DNA from: Limisphaerales bacterium
GTDB lineage: Bacteria; Verrucomicrobiota; Verrucomicrobiia; Limisphaerales; UBA11358
Assembly (NCBI GenBank): GCA_027451565.1
Contig: DAIDJC010000152.1
Location: forward strand, 1 to 8,159
Reading direction: 5' to 3'
DNA length: 8,159 nucleotides
This document shows positions 1-6,462 of this stretch, one piece after another (the stretch's first letter is position 1; each line of letters starts with the position of its first letter). Below the pieces are notes generated by a model. It was given only the letters and a program-made list of their open reading frames with translations, did no database searches and had not been told where the DNA came from. A program made the position numbers and the translations under genes.

Positions 1-2
1 CT

Positions 3-200
3 CGTGGCGCGATAATCCAGGATGAATGGGAGGCAGCCCGCCACGGTGCCCACGATCACTGCAAGGGTGGCAAGAAAGCATTCCAAAGGGGTGATGGGGC
101 GCTTTTCCAAGGCAATCAACAAGGCTGCGGTGCCAATCAAAACACCGTCCATGATAAGAAACATCCATTTTGGAACCTTCCATGACGAGGACACACTCAT
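3..200 (-). CDS. Small membrane protein, N-terminal part (cut by window edge)
   Basis: Reading the minus strand from the ATG at 200 gives 66 uninterrupted codons that run off the left edge, so the C-terminus is unseen. The product starts MSVSSSWKVPKWMF and has two clear hydrophobic segments, about residues 12-30 (FLIMDGVLIGTAALLIAL) and 41-61 (CFLATLAVIVGTVAGCLPFI). A short KRPITPLE turn separates them, and LDYRAT follows. This is a two-helix hairpin with both termini probably cytoplasmic, after which a soluble or coiled-coil tail could follow. I do not recognise a named family. Similar short two-helix N-termini occur in hypothetical Verrucomicrobiota proteins, but that is from memory. The gene is divergent from the lipid kinase. 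The hydrophobic pattern is far more protein-like than the competing plus-strand reading of the same bases. No clear ribosome binding site precedes the ATG. Confidence 0.75.
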   Translation of the reverse strand, partial: MSVSSSWKVPKWMFLIMDGVLIGTAALLIALEKRPITPLECFLATLAVIVGTVAGCLPFILDYRAT

Positions 201-289
201 GTGACACATTCTCGGACAAAAACCAATCTGGTGCAAGATTGCAGTCAAAATCTGCTCGACTAACGGGCTGGGGGATAAATCATCAGGGG

Positions 290-1180
290 GTGAAAACCTG
301 TGTGATTTTCAATCCTGCCGCTCGCGGAAACAAGGCCCGTCATTTCCGGCGGCATTTGGACGCGGTGGCCGGGGATTGCGCCTTCAAAGCCACTGCGGCG
401 GCTGGAGATGCCCGCAGGCTGGCCGCTCAGTCCGTGCAGGATGGTTTTGATTTAATCGTGGCAGCGGGGGGGGACGGCACGGTCAATGAAGTTTTAAATG
501 GATTGGGGGATGTGCCGGATGGTTTTCAACGGGCGCGACTGGGTGTTTTGCCTCTGGGCACTGTAAACGTCTTTGCGCGGGAAGCAGGCATTCCCCTGCG
601 ATTGCAGGAGGCTTGGAAAGTCCTTAAGGATGGACGGGAGACCAGGGTGGACCTGCCATGCGTGGATTTTTACCTGAACGGGGCAATGAATCGGCGCTAT
701 TTCATTCAACTGGCCGGAGCTGGTCTGGACGCCCGGGCCATTGAACTGGTCAGTTGGAAATTGAAACAGCGCACCGGTCCGTTTGCCTATGTGGTGGCTG
801 GATTCAAGGCTCTTTTCGAATCCCAACCCGGCCTGACGGTGCGCGTGGAAGGTCAAACCCATGAGGGACAGTTTGTAATGGCTGGCAATGGGCAGCTTTA
901 CGGAGGTCCTTTTACCTTGTTTCCAAATGCCGGTATGAACAGCGGTTTCCTGGAGGTTTGCATTGTCCCCAAAATCAATTTTAAAACCCTTTTGCTTTGG
1001 GCGCCCAGGCTTTTGCTGACGCGTCGGCTGCCAGAAAACCAAATCCTGCGCCTGCGCGGCAGGAGTTTTGAATGGACCACCGACACAAAGGCGGGTCTGG
1101 AACTGGATGGAGAGTGGGTCGGTTACCTGCCCGCCTCATTCAGTCTGCAGCCCGGCAGGTTGCGCGTCATGGCTCCTTGA
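290..1180 (+). CDS. Diacylglycerol kinase-type lipid kinase (DAGK_cat, YegS/BmrU/DgkB family)
   Basis: Predicted cytoplasmic or membrane-associated kinase that phosphorylates diacylglycerol or a related lipid with ATP, feeding phosphatidic acid back into phospholipid synthesis. From the GTG at 290 it has 296 residues, normal for the family. Visible motifs are the N-terminal strand and phosphate-binding turn (VIFNPAARG, residues 5-13), the nucleotide-binding GGDGT (60-64, in AAGGDGTVNEVLNG), LPLGTVNVFARE (about 87-97, the GTxN motif), AGAGLDA (about 142-148) and a C-terminal LELDGEW (DGE at 273-275). The open frame extends upstream to a TTG at 170, but those 40 residues are not family-like and would overlap the divergent gene. 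The GTG gives the usual start just before the first beta strand. GGGGG at 270-274 is a poorly spaced ribosome site. The substrate cannot be told from sequence. The pyrophosphatase gene follows after 63 bp on the same strand, so co-transcription is possible. Confidence 0.9.
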   Translation: MKTCVIFNPAARGNKARHFRRHLDAVAGDCAFKATAAAGDARRLAAQSVQDGFDLIVAAGGDGTVNEVLNGLGDVPDGFQRARLGVLPLGTVNVFAREAGIPLRLQEAWKVLKDGRETRVDLPCVDFYLNGAMNRRYFIQLAGAGLDARAIELVSWKLKQRTGPFAYVVAGFKALFESQPGLTVRVEGQTHEGQFVMAGNGQLYGGPFTLFPNAGMNSGFLEVCIVPKINFKTLLLWAPRLLLTRRLPENQILRLRGRSFEWTTDTKAGLELDGEWVGYLPASFSLQPGRLRVMAP

Positions 1181-1243
1181 TTCATTTGCCGTCCGCTTGC
1201 GCTTGCCGGAGGACCAACCCGCGCTTATCCTTTGCCCCGTTGC

Positions 1244-2926
1244 ATGAGTGAAATCCTGGTTATTGGACACCGTAATCCCGATACCGACGCCATTTGTTCG
1301 GCGATCGGCTACGCCGAATACAAACGCCGCACAGGCATGACAGAGGCGGTGGCCGCGCGTTGCGGCGACACCAACGATCGGATTGATTATGTGCTGGAAA
1401 CTTTCCGGGTTCCGGCCCCCAAGTTTGTGGCGGACGTTTCTCCAAAAGTGGCGGACGTCATGCAGCAAAAAATCCTGAGCGTGCGTCCCGATTCCACCGC
1501 TGCGGACGCGCTTCGGTTGATGGATGAGAAAAACCTGAGAATCCTGCCCGTCATGGATGAGACGCGCAAATGCCACGGGTTGCTCTCCCTTTTCAAGCTC
1601 AGCAAATTTTTGTTTCCAGCCGCCAACCGCGGCCGGCATTCGCGCGAGGTGCTTTCCTCGCTTTCCGGGCTGGCTGCCACGGTGGGAGGCGAGCTGATGC
1701 TGGGATTTCATTCCGACCGCGAGGAAGAATTAATCCTCATGATTGGCGCGATGGGTCTGGACTCCTTTTCCACCCGTTTGGAACAGGTTCCATCAGAAAA
1801 GCTTTGCGTTTTGGTGGGAGACCGTCTTGACATCCAGGAAGTTGCCATATTAAGCAGTGTTCGTGTGCTGGTCATCACTGGTGGCGGCGTGGTGAACCCT
1901 AAAATCCTGGAAATTGCCCTGCGTAAAAGAGTCAGTGTCATCCTTTCACCGCATGACACTGCCACGACCGTTTCCCTGTGCCGGGCTTCCGTCCCGGTTC
2001 GACATGTGCTCAACGAGGAGTTTTTGTGTTTCCGGGAAACCGCTCCGCTTGCCGCCGTTCGGGATGAAGCCTTGTCCTCTGGTTTCTTTGTATTCCCTGT
2101 CCTGGATGCGGAGGGTCAAACGGTGGGCATTCTTTCCAAGACAGATTTCCTGAAAAGCGTGAACCGCAAGTTAATCCTGGTGGATCACAATGAGTTGTCC
2201 CAGGCGGTGCAGGGGGCTGATGAAGTGGAAATCATTGAAATTTTAGATCATCACCGCATTGGAGCGTTTGCCTCGCAGCAGCCGATTTTATTCCAAAATG
2301 AGCCTGTCGGTTCCACCTGCACGCTTGTGGCGGATCATTTTTTTCTCAACCAGGTGGAGTTGCCCGCCCAGGTGGCTGGGCTTCTTCTGGCTGGGGTGGT
2401 ATCGGATACGTTGAATCTGACCTCCCCGACCACCACCCCGAGGGATTCGCAGGTGTTGAGGCGGCTGGAGGCGGTGGCCGGGCTAAATGCGCGGTTGTTT
2501 ACGGAAAAACTTTTTGCCTGCGGTTCACTCCTCACTCTCAAGCCCGCGCCCCAGGCGGTCACCACGGATTGCAAGGAATACGAGGAGAACCGTGTCAAAT
2601 TCAGCGTCGCCCAGATTGAGGAAGTTGGCTTTGAACAGTTTTGGAAGCGCAAAGATGAATTGATGGCTGCCCTGGAGAATTACCGCGCCTCCGGAGAATA
2701 TCATTTTTCCGCTTTGCTGGTGACGGACGTCACCACCCAGAATTCTTTGTTGTTGCTGGTGGGAAATGAAAAGCTGGTCAAGCGAATTGATTACCCAAGG
2801 CTGGAGGCGGGGATTTTCGAGTTGCGCGATGTGGTGTCCCGTAAAAAGCAACTGTTGCCCTATCTCACCCATTGCCTGCGCAGCGTGGAAAAAGGCGTTA
2901 AAAACAAGAGTGAAAACAAGGCTTGA
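1244..2926 (+). CDS. ppaC: Family II Mn/Co-dependent inorganic pyrophosphatase with CBS-DRTGG-CBS regulatory insert
   Basis: Hydrolyses pyrophosphate to two phosphates in the cytoplasm. Numbered from the ATG at 1244, the DHH domain begins ILVIGHRNPDTDAICSA with metal ligands H9, D13 and D15, the same positions as in classical PpaC. It continues with LVDHNE (D314), ILDHH (D335, H336, H337) and GVVSDT (D388). The DHHA2 domain ends with SRKKQLLP (532-539), the substrate-binding SRKK signature. Between D15 and D314 lies an insert of about 240 residues: a first CBS motif (about 67-124), a DRTGG-like domain (about 135-250, with VLVITGGG) and a second CBS motif (about 253-310). Total length is 560 residues, against roughly 310 for the simple enzyme. 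In characterised CBS-PPases the insert binds adenine nucleotides, AMP/ADP inhibiting and ATP or diadenosine polyphosphates activating. Similar control is inferred here. A TTG at 1232 would add four residues. The ATG is chosen because it matches the conserved N-terminus. GGAGGA at 1208-1213 is too far upstream to be its ribosome site. Confidence 0.95.
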   Translation: MSEILVIGHRNPDTDAICSAIGYAEYKRRTGMTEAVAARCGDTNDRIDYVLETFRVPAPKFVADVSPKVADVMQQKILSVRPDSTAADALRLMDEKNLRILPVMDETRKCHGLLSLFKLSKFLFPAANRGRHSREVLSSLSGLAATVGGELMLGFHSDREEELILMIGAMGLDSFSTRLEQVPSEKLCVLVGDRLDIQEVAILSSVRVLVITGGGVVNPKILEIALRKRVSVILSPHDTATTVSLCRASVPVRHVLNEEFLCFRETAPLAAVRDEALSSGFFVFPVLDAEGQTVGILSKTDFLKSVNRKLILVDHNELSQAVQGADEVEIIEILDHHRIGAFASQQPILFQNEPVGSTCTLVADHFFLNQVELPAQVAGLLLAGVVSDTLNLTSPTTTPRDSQVLRRLEAVAGLNARLFTEKLFACGSLLTLKPAPQAVTTDCKEYEENRVKFSVAQIEEVGFEQFWKRKDELMAALENYRASGEYHFSALLVTDVTTQNSLLLLVGNEKLVKRIDYPRLEAGIFELRDVVSRKKQLLPYLTHCLRSVEKGVKNKSENKA

Positions 2927-3061
2927 TTGCTCAAATCGGATTGCCCGCGTTTTGGCTTTTTAGTGCCCCGCCGTACGAGCGGCTTGCCCCCATCCCGCTT
3001 TAATCCAAGCCTGTTTTGAGTAATTTCCAGGAAAGGAAGAATGATGGAAAGCGTGGTTCAA

Positions 3062-3616
3062 TCAGGCATTCATTGGCTTGGAACAGCCAATGCCATGGCG
3101 CAAGCAATAGGCCCCATTCTTCACATATTTATCGGCCCATCCCTTGAGTCTGGCTCGTTCTTGGGCAGAGAGAGCCCGAATAATTTTTGCAGGGGAACCC
3201 AATACAAGCGAACCCGCCGGAATCTTCATTCCCTGGGTCACCAAAGACTTTGCGCCGATGAGACTTTCGCTCCCCACAATGGTGCCGTCCAGAATTACCG
3301 CTCCCATTCCTACGAGCACCCTGTCCTTGATTTTACAGGCGTGCACGATGGCCCCATGCCCGATGGTGACCCAATTGCCCACCTCACAGGGGTATTCATC
3401 CGCGAGGTGCAGGACGGCATTGTCCTGAATGTTGGTGTGGTGCCCGACACGAATCCGGTTAATATCCCCGCGCAGAACCGCCCCGTACCAGACGCTGGAG
3501 TGCTCTCCCAAAGTGACATCTCCCACCACTGTGGCATTGCGCGCAATAAAAACGTGGCGGCCCAGTTTTGGGGTTTTTGTCAAGAATCGGTCCAGTTGCT
3601 GTTGAAGACCCTTCAT
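3062..3616 (-). CDS. Gamma-class carbonic anhydrase-like left-handed beta-helix protein (PaaY/YrdA/CaiE type)
   Basis: A 184-residue protein built of hexapeptide repeats, the left-handed beta-helix fold, ending in a C-terminal helix (ALSAQERARLKGWADKYVKNGAYC). The putative zinc ligands are H70 (AVLH), H87 and H92 (TIGHGAIVH), with the H-x4-H spacing of the Cam family. R49 and D51 in LRGDINRI and Q64 in NIQDN correspond to conserved Cam residues. It lacks the acidic loop and proton-shuttle glutamates of the archaeal Cam enzyme, like most short bacterial homologues. Some of those are active carbonic anhydrases and others are thioesterase-like or of unknown role. It is therefore a probable trimeric cytoplasmic metalloprotein, with carbonic anhydrase activity plausible but unproven. 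No ribosome site is obvious before the ATG at 3616. A stable hairpin lies 14 nt upstream. The gene is convergent with the pyrophosphatase gene and divergent from the metallo-hydrolase gene. Confidence 0.93.
   Translation of the reverse strand: MKGLQQQLDRFLTKTPKLGRHVFIARNATVVGDVTLGEHSSVWYGAVLRGDINRIRVGHHTNIQDNAVLHLADEYPCEVGNWVTIGHGAIVHACKIKDRVLVGMGAVILDGTIVGSESLIGAKSLVTQGMKIPAGSLVLGSPAKIIRALSAQERARLKGWADKYVKNGAYCLRHGIGCSKPMNA
3071..3092. repeat. 8-bp stem-loop inside the 3' end of the carbonic anhydrase-like gene
   Basis: CATTGGCT, a six-base loop TGGAAC and AGCCAATG form a perfect 8-bp stem, 7 bp inside the stop codon of the minus-strand gene. It lies at the meeting point of two convergent transcripts. 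Neither strand has a T-run after it, so a standard intrinsic terminator is not supported. It could still stabilise 3' ends or slow polymerase. Confidence 0.35.
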
Positions 3617-3630
3617 GGAATCATGTTAAT

Positions 3631-3660
3631 CCAAACCTGCGTTGACAACAACGCATTTGG
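3631..3660 (-). promoter_or_regulatory. Strong hairpin just upstream of the carbonic anhydrase-like gene
   Basis: Read on the minus strand, CCAAA-TGCGTTG, a TTGT loop, then CAACGCA, a two-base GG bulge and TTTGG form a 12-bp stem. The inner 7 bp are perfect and the outer 5 bp lie beyond the bulge. It sits 14 nt before the ATG at 3616, so it would lie in the 5' leader if transcription starts upstream. No T-run follows on the minus strand, so it is unlikely to be an intrinsic terminator. It could be an mRNA element controlling translation or stability, or a protein-binding palindrome in DNA. Confidence 0.5.
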
Positions 3661-3727
3661 AGGGCTATTGGAAAGAGCTTGAATTTCAGGATGTTCAATC
3701 GCGCTGACAGGTCCCGTGGATGCGGTC

Positions 3728-3748
3728 GCATGCATTTGAAATGCAGGC
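3728..3748. promoter_or_regulatory. Candidate operator palindrome in divergent intergenic region
   Basis: TGCATTTGAAATGCA (3731-3745) is a perfect 7+7 palindrome around a single G. After one mismatch the flanking GC and GC also pair, giving nine of ten matched positions per arm. It lies between the divergent carbonic anhydrase-like and metallo-hydrolase genes, 54 bp before the latter's ATG. That position and symmetry suit a binding site for a dimeric regulator. No regulator gene is present in the window, and I cannot assign it to a known regulator. Confidence 0.35.
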
Positions 3749-3801
3749 AGGATGGATTTTGATTTGAAAACTGACTGATTTATGGCAAGGGTGGGATACG
3801 A

Positions 3802-4734
3802 ATGCAAAAGTCCAAACCCAAAGAACGAGTTTCAGCGCCGCACAGAAAGATTCCCCGCTCTTTCAAGGATTTGACGCCGGCGAAGCATTTCAGCCCTGGA
3901 ACATTTTTTCGGGAATTGATTTTAAAAGGATGGTTTACGCCCAGGCGCGGGCAAACCCTGAAGCCCGTCTTTCCAAGGCTGAAACACGGCCAGGTCGCCA
4001 TCACATGGATTGGGCATGCCTCATTCCTGGTTCAATTCACGGATTTGAATGTTTTGATTGACCCCAATTTTGCCAACTGGATTTTTTTAATGAAGCGGAT
4101 TAAAAGGGCTGGTTTGAAGCTCCGTGACCTGCCGCCCATTGACCTGGTTTTGCTTACGCACGCCCATTTTGATCACTTTCACAAGCCCACACTGCGGCGA
4201 CTGCCCCAGCCCAAAATTGGCATCATGCCCCGGGGCGTGGGCGACCTGGCGCACGACCTGGGTTTCTCCCGGGTGATAGAATTGGAGTGGTGGGAGAGTT
4301 TTGCGCAAAAAGATTGGCAGGTGACCTTCACCCCCAGCAAACATTGGGGCGCCCGGACGCTTCATGACCAGCACAGGGGCTTCGGCGGTTTCGTTCTGGA
4401 ACACCAGGGAAGACGGATTTATCATGCCGGGGATAGCGCGTATTTTCCAGGTTTCAAGGAAATTGGGCGCAAATTCGCCCCTGAAGTTGCCTTGCTTCCC
4501 ATAGGCGCATACCACCCGGAGTCCTTCAGACGCGTTCACATTGGCCCGGATGAGGCGGTGAAGGCTTTCAAGGATTTGCAGGCAAAAATTTTTGTGCCCA
4601 TGCACTATGGCACCTTCAAGTTGTCATTTGAATCCATGGATGAGCCGCCCCGGTGGCTCATGGAAATTGCCAGAGTCGAAAAACTCACCGACCGCATTGT
4701 GATTCTTCAAGAAGGGGTGCCAAGGGTTTTTTAG
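3802..4734 (+). CDS. Metallo-beta-lactamase-fold hydrolase, NAPE-PLD/UlaG-like (COG2220)
   Basis: A 310-residue predicted soluble metallo-hydrolase. The fold starts at about residue 64 with VAITWIGHASFLVQF, followed by NVLIDPNF. The metal-binding motif LTHAHFDHFH supplies H120, H122, D124 and H125. Further expected ligands are H181 (PSKHWGAR), D211 (YHAGDSAYF) and H268 (FVPMHYGTF). LLPIGAY (231-237), HIGPDEAV (246-253) and DEPPRWL (280-286) match the pattern seen in N-acylphosphatidylethanolamine phospholipase D-like proteins. That family cleaves phosphodiester or related bonds, but bacterial members have mostly undefined substrates, so only a general hydrolase call is safe. The N-terminal 60 residues are basic (PKERVSAPHRK, FTPRRGQTLK), with no signal peptide. 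An AAGGGTGGGA stretch (3787-3796) ends 5 nt before the ATG and may act as a weak ribosome site. The gene ends 17 bp from the convergent PCD-fusion gene. Confidence 0.92.
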   Translation: MQKSKPKERVSAPHRKIPRSFKDLTPAKHFSPGTFFRELILKGWFTPRRGQTLKPVFPRLKHGQVAITWIGHASFLVQFTDLNVLIDPNFANWIFLMKRIKRAGLKLRDLPPIDLVLLTHAHFDHFHKPTLRRLPQPKIGIMPRGVGDLAHDLGFSRVIELEWWESFAQKDWQVTFTPSKHWGARTLHDQHRGFGGFVLEHQGRRIYHAGDSAYFPGFKEIGRKFAPEVALLPIGAYHPESFRRVHIGPDEAVKAFKDLQAKIFVPMHYGTFKLSFESMDEPPRWLMEIARVEKLTDRIVILQEGVPRVF

Positions 4735-4751
4735 CCCATCAAGCCAAAACA

Positions 4752-5408
4752 TCATCCCAATTTCAAAGCATCGCATTGCCGGGCCATGGCAAAGTCTCTT
4801 TCTGTAAGGCCACCGGCATCGTGGGTCGTAAATTGCAGAAGCACTTTGTTCCACCGAATGTCCAAATCAGGATGATGCTGCACACGCTCCGCGAGGAGGG
4901 CAACGGCATTGACAAATTTTATGGCAGCAGGGAAATCCTTGAACGTATAAACCCGGCTGATCACCTCGCCCTGGCGCTGCCAATCGGGAATGGTGGCCAT
5001 GGATTGAAGGATTTCCGGCCCACTGAGCTTGAGTTGCCCGGCACCAAACATTTGGATGGCGGCTTTTTCCTGCTGTGAAACCTGCTTGGAAAGCATGGAG
5101 CCGGTGAAAAGCGACCAAACCCAGGCAAATAGGAAAAGCGCCGCACCGAGTTTTAAAAGGAAAAAATCAACCGGGGGCGCGTTTGAATCGCCAAACATCA
5201 TGCCGTAATAAGGGATCATTTGGCGAATGAACCAAATCATCAAAGCGGCGAAACCGGCGACAGAAAGCCCCAATTGACACAAGCCCTCCATCCATCTGCC
5301 CGCAACCAGTGTGCCCAAACCAGGCGTGGCCAGCAGGTTGAGCAACATCACATTGCGAACTGTGGCGCGACTAAGGAGTTTTGGAGGGGAAAATTGTTTC
5401 ATAACCAT
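4752..5408 (-). CDS. Membrane-anchored pterin-4a-carbinolamine dehydratase (PCD) fusion protein
   Basis: A 218-residue two-part protein. Residues 1-105 are membrane-embedded: a basic N-terminus (K4, K10, R14, R18), a hydrophobic stretch NVMLLNLLATPGLGTLVAG (19-37), and helices at about 43-62 and 82-104. Residues about 124-215 are a PCD/DCoH domain with ISRVYTFKDF (150-159), AERVQHHPD (173-181) and FTTHDAGGLTERD (193-205). The family activity motif is complete: E174-x3-H178-H179-P180-x5-W186-x9-H196-x8-D205. PCD dehydrates 4a-hydroxytetrahydropterin after aromatic amino acid hydroxylation, but no hydroxylase gene is visible here. PCDs are normally soluble and about 100 residues long, so the membrane half is unusual. 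If only the last two hydrophobic stretches span the membrane, the PCD domain faces the cytoplasm. Three spans would place it outside. The ATG at 5408 lies inside the upstream GYF_2 gene, and M3 at 5402 is an alternative start. The frames overlap by 38 bp, suggesting translational coupling. Confidence 0.9.
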   Translation of the reverse strand: MVMKQFSPPKLLSRATVRNVMLLNLLATPGLGTLVAGRWMEGLCQLGLSVAGFAALMIWFIRQMIPYYGMMFGDSNAPPVDFFLLKLGAALFLFAWVWSLFTGSMLSKQVSQQEKAAIQMFGAGQLKLSGPEILQSMATIPDWQRQGEVISRVYTFKDFPAAIKFVNAVALLAERVQHHPDLDIRWNKVLLQFTTHDAGGLTERDFAMARQCDALKLG

Positions 5409-6402
5409 GCATTAGAATAGCCAGACCAATCGGCAGGGTGAAAAAAATTCCCACTCCGCAGGCCAGCAGACCGCTGACGCCGATTAAACCTGCCAGCACG
5501 CTCAAGCCAAACACATGCCACCAATGCAGGTGAACCCGTTTCCAGCCAAATTTCAATGCCTCTCCCACCCGCAATCCCCTGTCGAGGATCAGCGGCAGGG
5601 TGAACTGCCAGCAGACCCAAAAATAAGTCACTGGCACAAGGCAAACCAATAAAACCGGCATGCAGGATCCGTAGGCGGATAAAAGCCCGGCAAAAAGCTT
5701 ACCCATCACTTCCGGGTTGGATCCTGTGGGTTGAAAGTCCTGCATTTGATGTAAAAAAGGAGCCATTTTTATTGAAATCATGATGTTGGCAGGGCTCATG
5801 AACAAGTTGGAAATCCCATCCACCAAGACAGCGCCCAGAAACAAATGGGACCAACGCATCCGGAATCCATCAAATGTTTCACCCAGTCCGGGGTTCAAAC
5901 CCCTGATGACTCGAAGGCAAAACACGCACACACCGGCCGTCACCGGTCCAATCAAGGTGTTACCCAGAAGGTTATATAAGAACCCCAATGCCACTGTAAG
6001 GGATGGAACAGTCATGCATTTCGCAGATAGTGGTGCCAGTATCTGCCCGAGCAAAATCGAGACGGCAACCTTGCATCCGATCAGGACTAGCGTCGCACCA
6101 AATAATAGACCGAAATTCGTTTTGACAAGGTTCATGCCAGCCGAGATGCACTTGGACAAATCCAATTCATAGTCCAACCTTTCGCCCGATTTCGCGGTTC
6201 CGGCGTCAGGTGTTGCCCCAGCGGGCTGAAAAATCAGGGCAAACTCAGGGAATTTGATTAATGGTCGGAATTCGGCATCGCTCATTGATTTGACCAAGCT
6301 TTGTCCATTTAACCGGCCTTCCTGATACCATTGCCGCAATTCCTCGGCCGACACAGGCCCATATTCCTTTCCATCCCCCCCAATGATGACATAGGTGCTC
6401 AT
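5371..6402 (-). CDS. GYF_2-domain multi-spanning membrane protein
   Basis: A 343-residue protein. Residues 3-55 are a GYF_2 (DUF4339) domain, with YVIIGGDGKEYGPVSAEELR followed by WYQEGRL and the acidic end DAEFRPLIKFPEF. In other proteins such small domains probably bind partner peptides. After a Pro/Ala/Thr-rich linker (59-75) and an amphipathic stretch (LDYELDLSKCISAGMNLVKTNF) comes a membrane domain with roughly five or six hydrophobic segments, near 97-119, 134-163, 185-203, 236-272 and 296-331. GPVTAGVCVFCLRVIRG before LGETFDGF, and the closing LPIGLAILMHGYETIF, resemble DUF975-like or glycerophosphoryl-diester-linked membrane domains, but I cannot assign a function. No signal peptide or catalytic motif is seen. 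Its last 38 bp overlap the start of the PCD fusion gene, so the two probably form one transcript. TATATT at 6430-6435 on the complement is the only -10-like hexamer noticed nearby. Confidence 0.88.
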   Translation of the reverse strand: MSTYVIIGGDGKEYGPVSAEELRQWYQEGRLNGQSLVKSMSDAEFRPLIKFPEFALIFQPAGATPDAGTAKSGERLDYELDLSKCISAGMNLVKTNFGLLFGATLVLIGCKVAVSILLGQILAPLSAKCMTVPSLTVALGFLYNLLGNTLIGPVTAGVCVFCLRVIRGLNPGLGETFDGFRMRWSHLFLGAVLVDGISNLFMSPANIMISIKMAPFLHQMQDFQPTGSNPEVMGKLFAGLLSAYGSCMPVLLVCLVPVTYFWVCWQFTLPLILDRGLRVGEALKFGWKRVHLHWWHVFGLSVLAGLIGVSGLLACGVGIFFTLPIGLAILMHGYETIFPSKTP

Positions 6403-6446
6403 AAATTAATGACTTTCAACCTGTTTCTAATATATGAATGGCGGCA

Positions 6447-6462
6447 GTGCAAGTTTTTGCAC
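6447..6462. repeat. Short perfect inverted repeat upstream of the GYF_2 gene
   Basis: GTGCAA, a GTTT spacer and TTGCAC form a perfect 6-bp inverted repeat 45 bp upstream of the GYF_2-protein ATG. It lies close to the likely promoter of that gene: TATATT lies 12 bp further downstream on the minus strand. It may be an operator half-site pair or a chance repeat. An interval this short is only weakly significant. Confidence 0.3.

Noticed and set aside
22..204. 60-codon plus-strand open frame at the left edge
   Set aside because: It is antisense to the membrane-protein reading frame, which has far better protein character (two hydrophobic helices). The plus frame has no family-like features.
1190..1214. 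GTCC/GGAC pairing that might mask GGAGGA ahead of the pyrophosphatase gene
   Set aside because: Only 4 bp pair, and the GGAGGA lies about 30 nt from the ATG, so it is not the ribosome site and masking it would mean little.
2977..2991. Small CCGC/GCGG stem between the convergent pyrophosphatase and carbonic anhydrase-like genes, as a bidirectional terminator
   Set aside because: The stem is only 4 bp with a 7-nt loop, and no adjacent T-tract follows on either strand at the right distance.
3041..3682. 213-codon plus-strand open frame
   Set aside because: It is the antisense shadow of the carbonic anhydrase-like gene, whose hexapeptide repeats and His ligands are unmistakable on the minus strand.
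3613..3807. 64-codon minus-strand open frame overlapping the carbonic anhydrase start by ATGA
   Set aside because: The overlap is suggestive of coupling, but the frame covers the hairpin and palindrome, has no recognisable domain, and would overlap the divergent metallo-hydrolase start.
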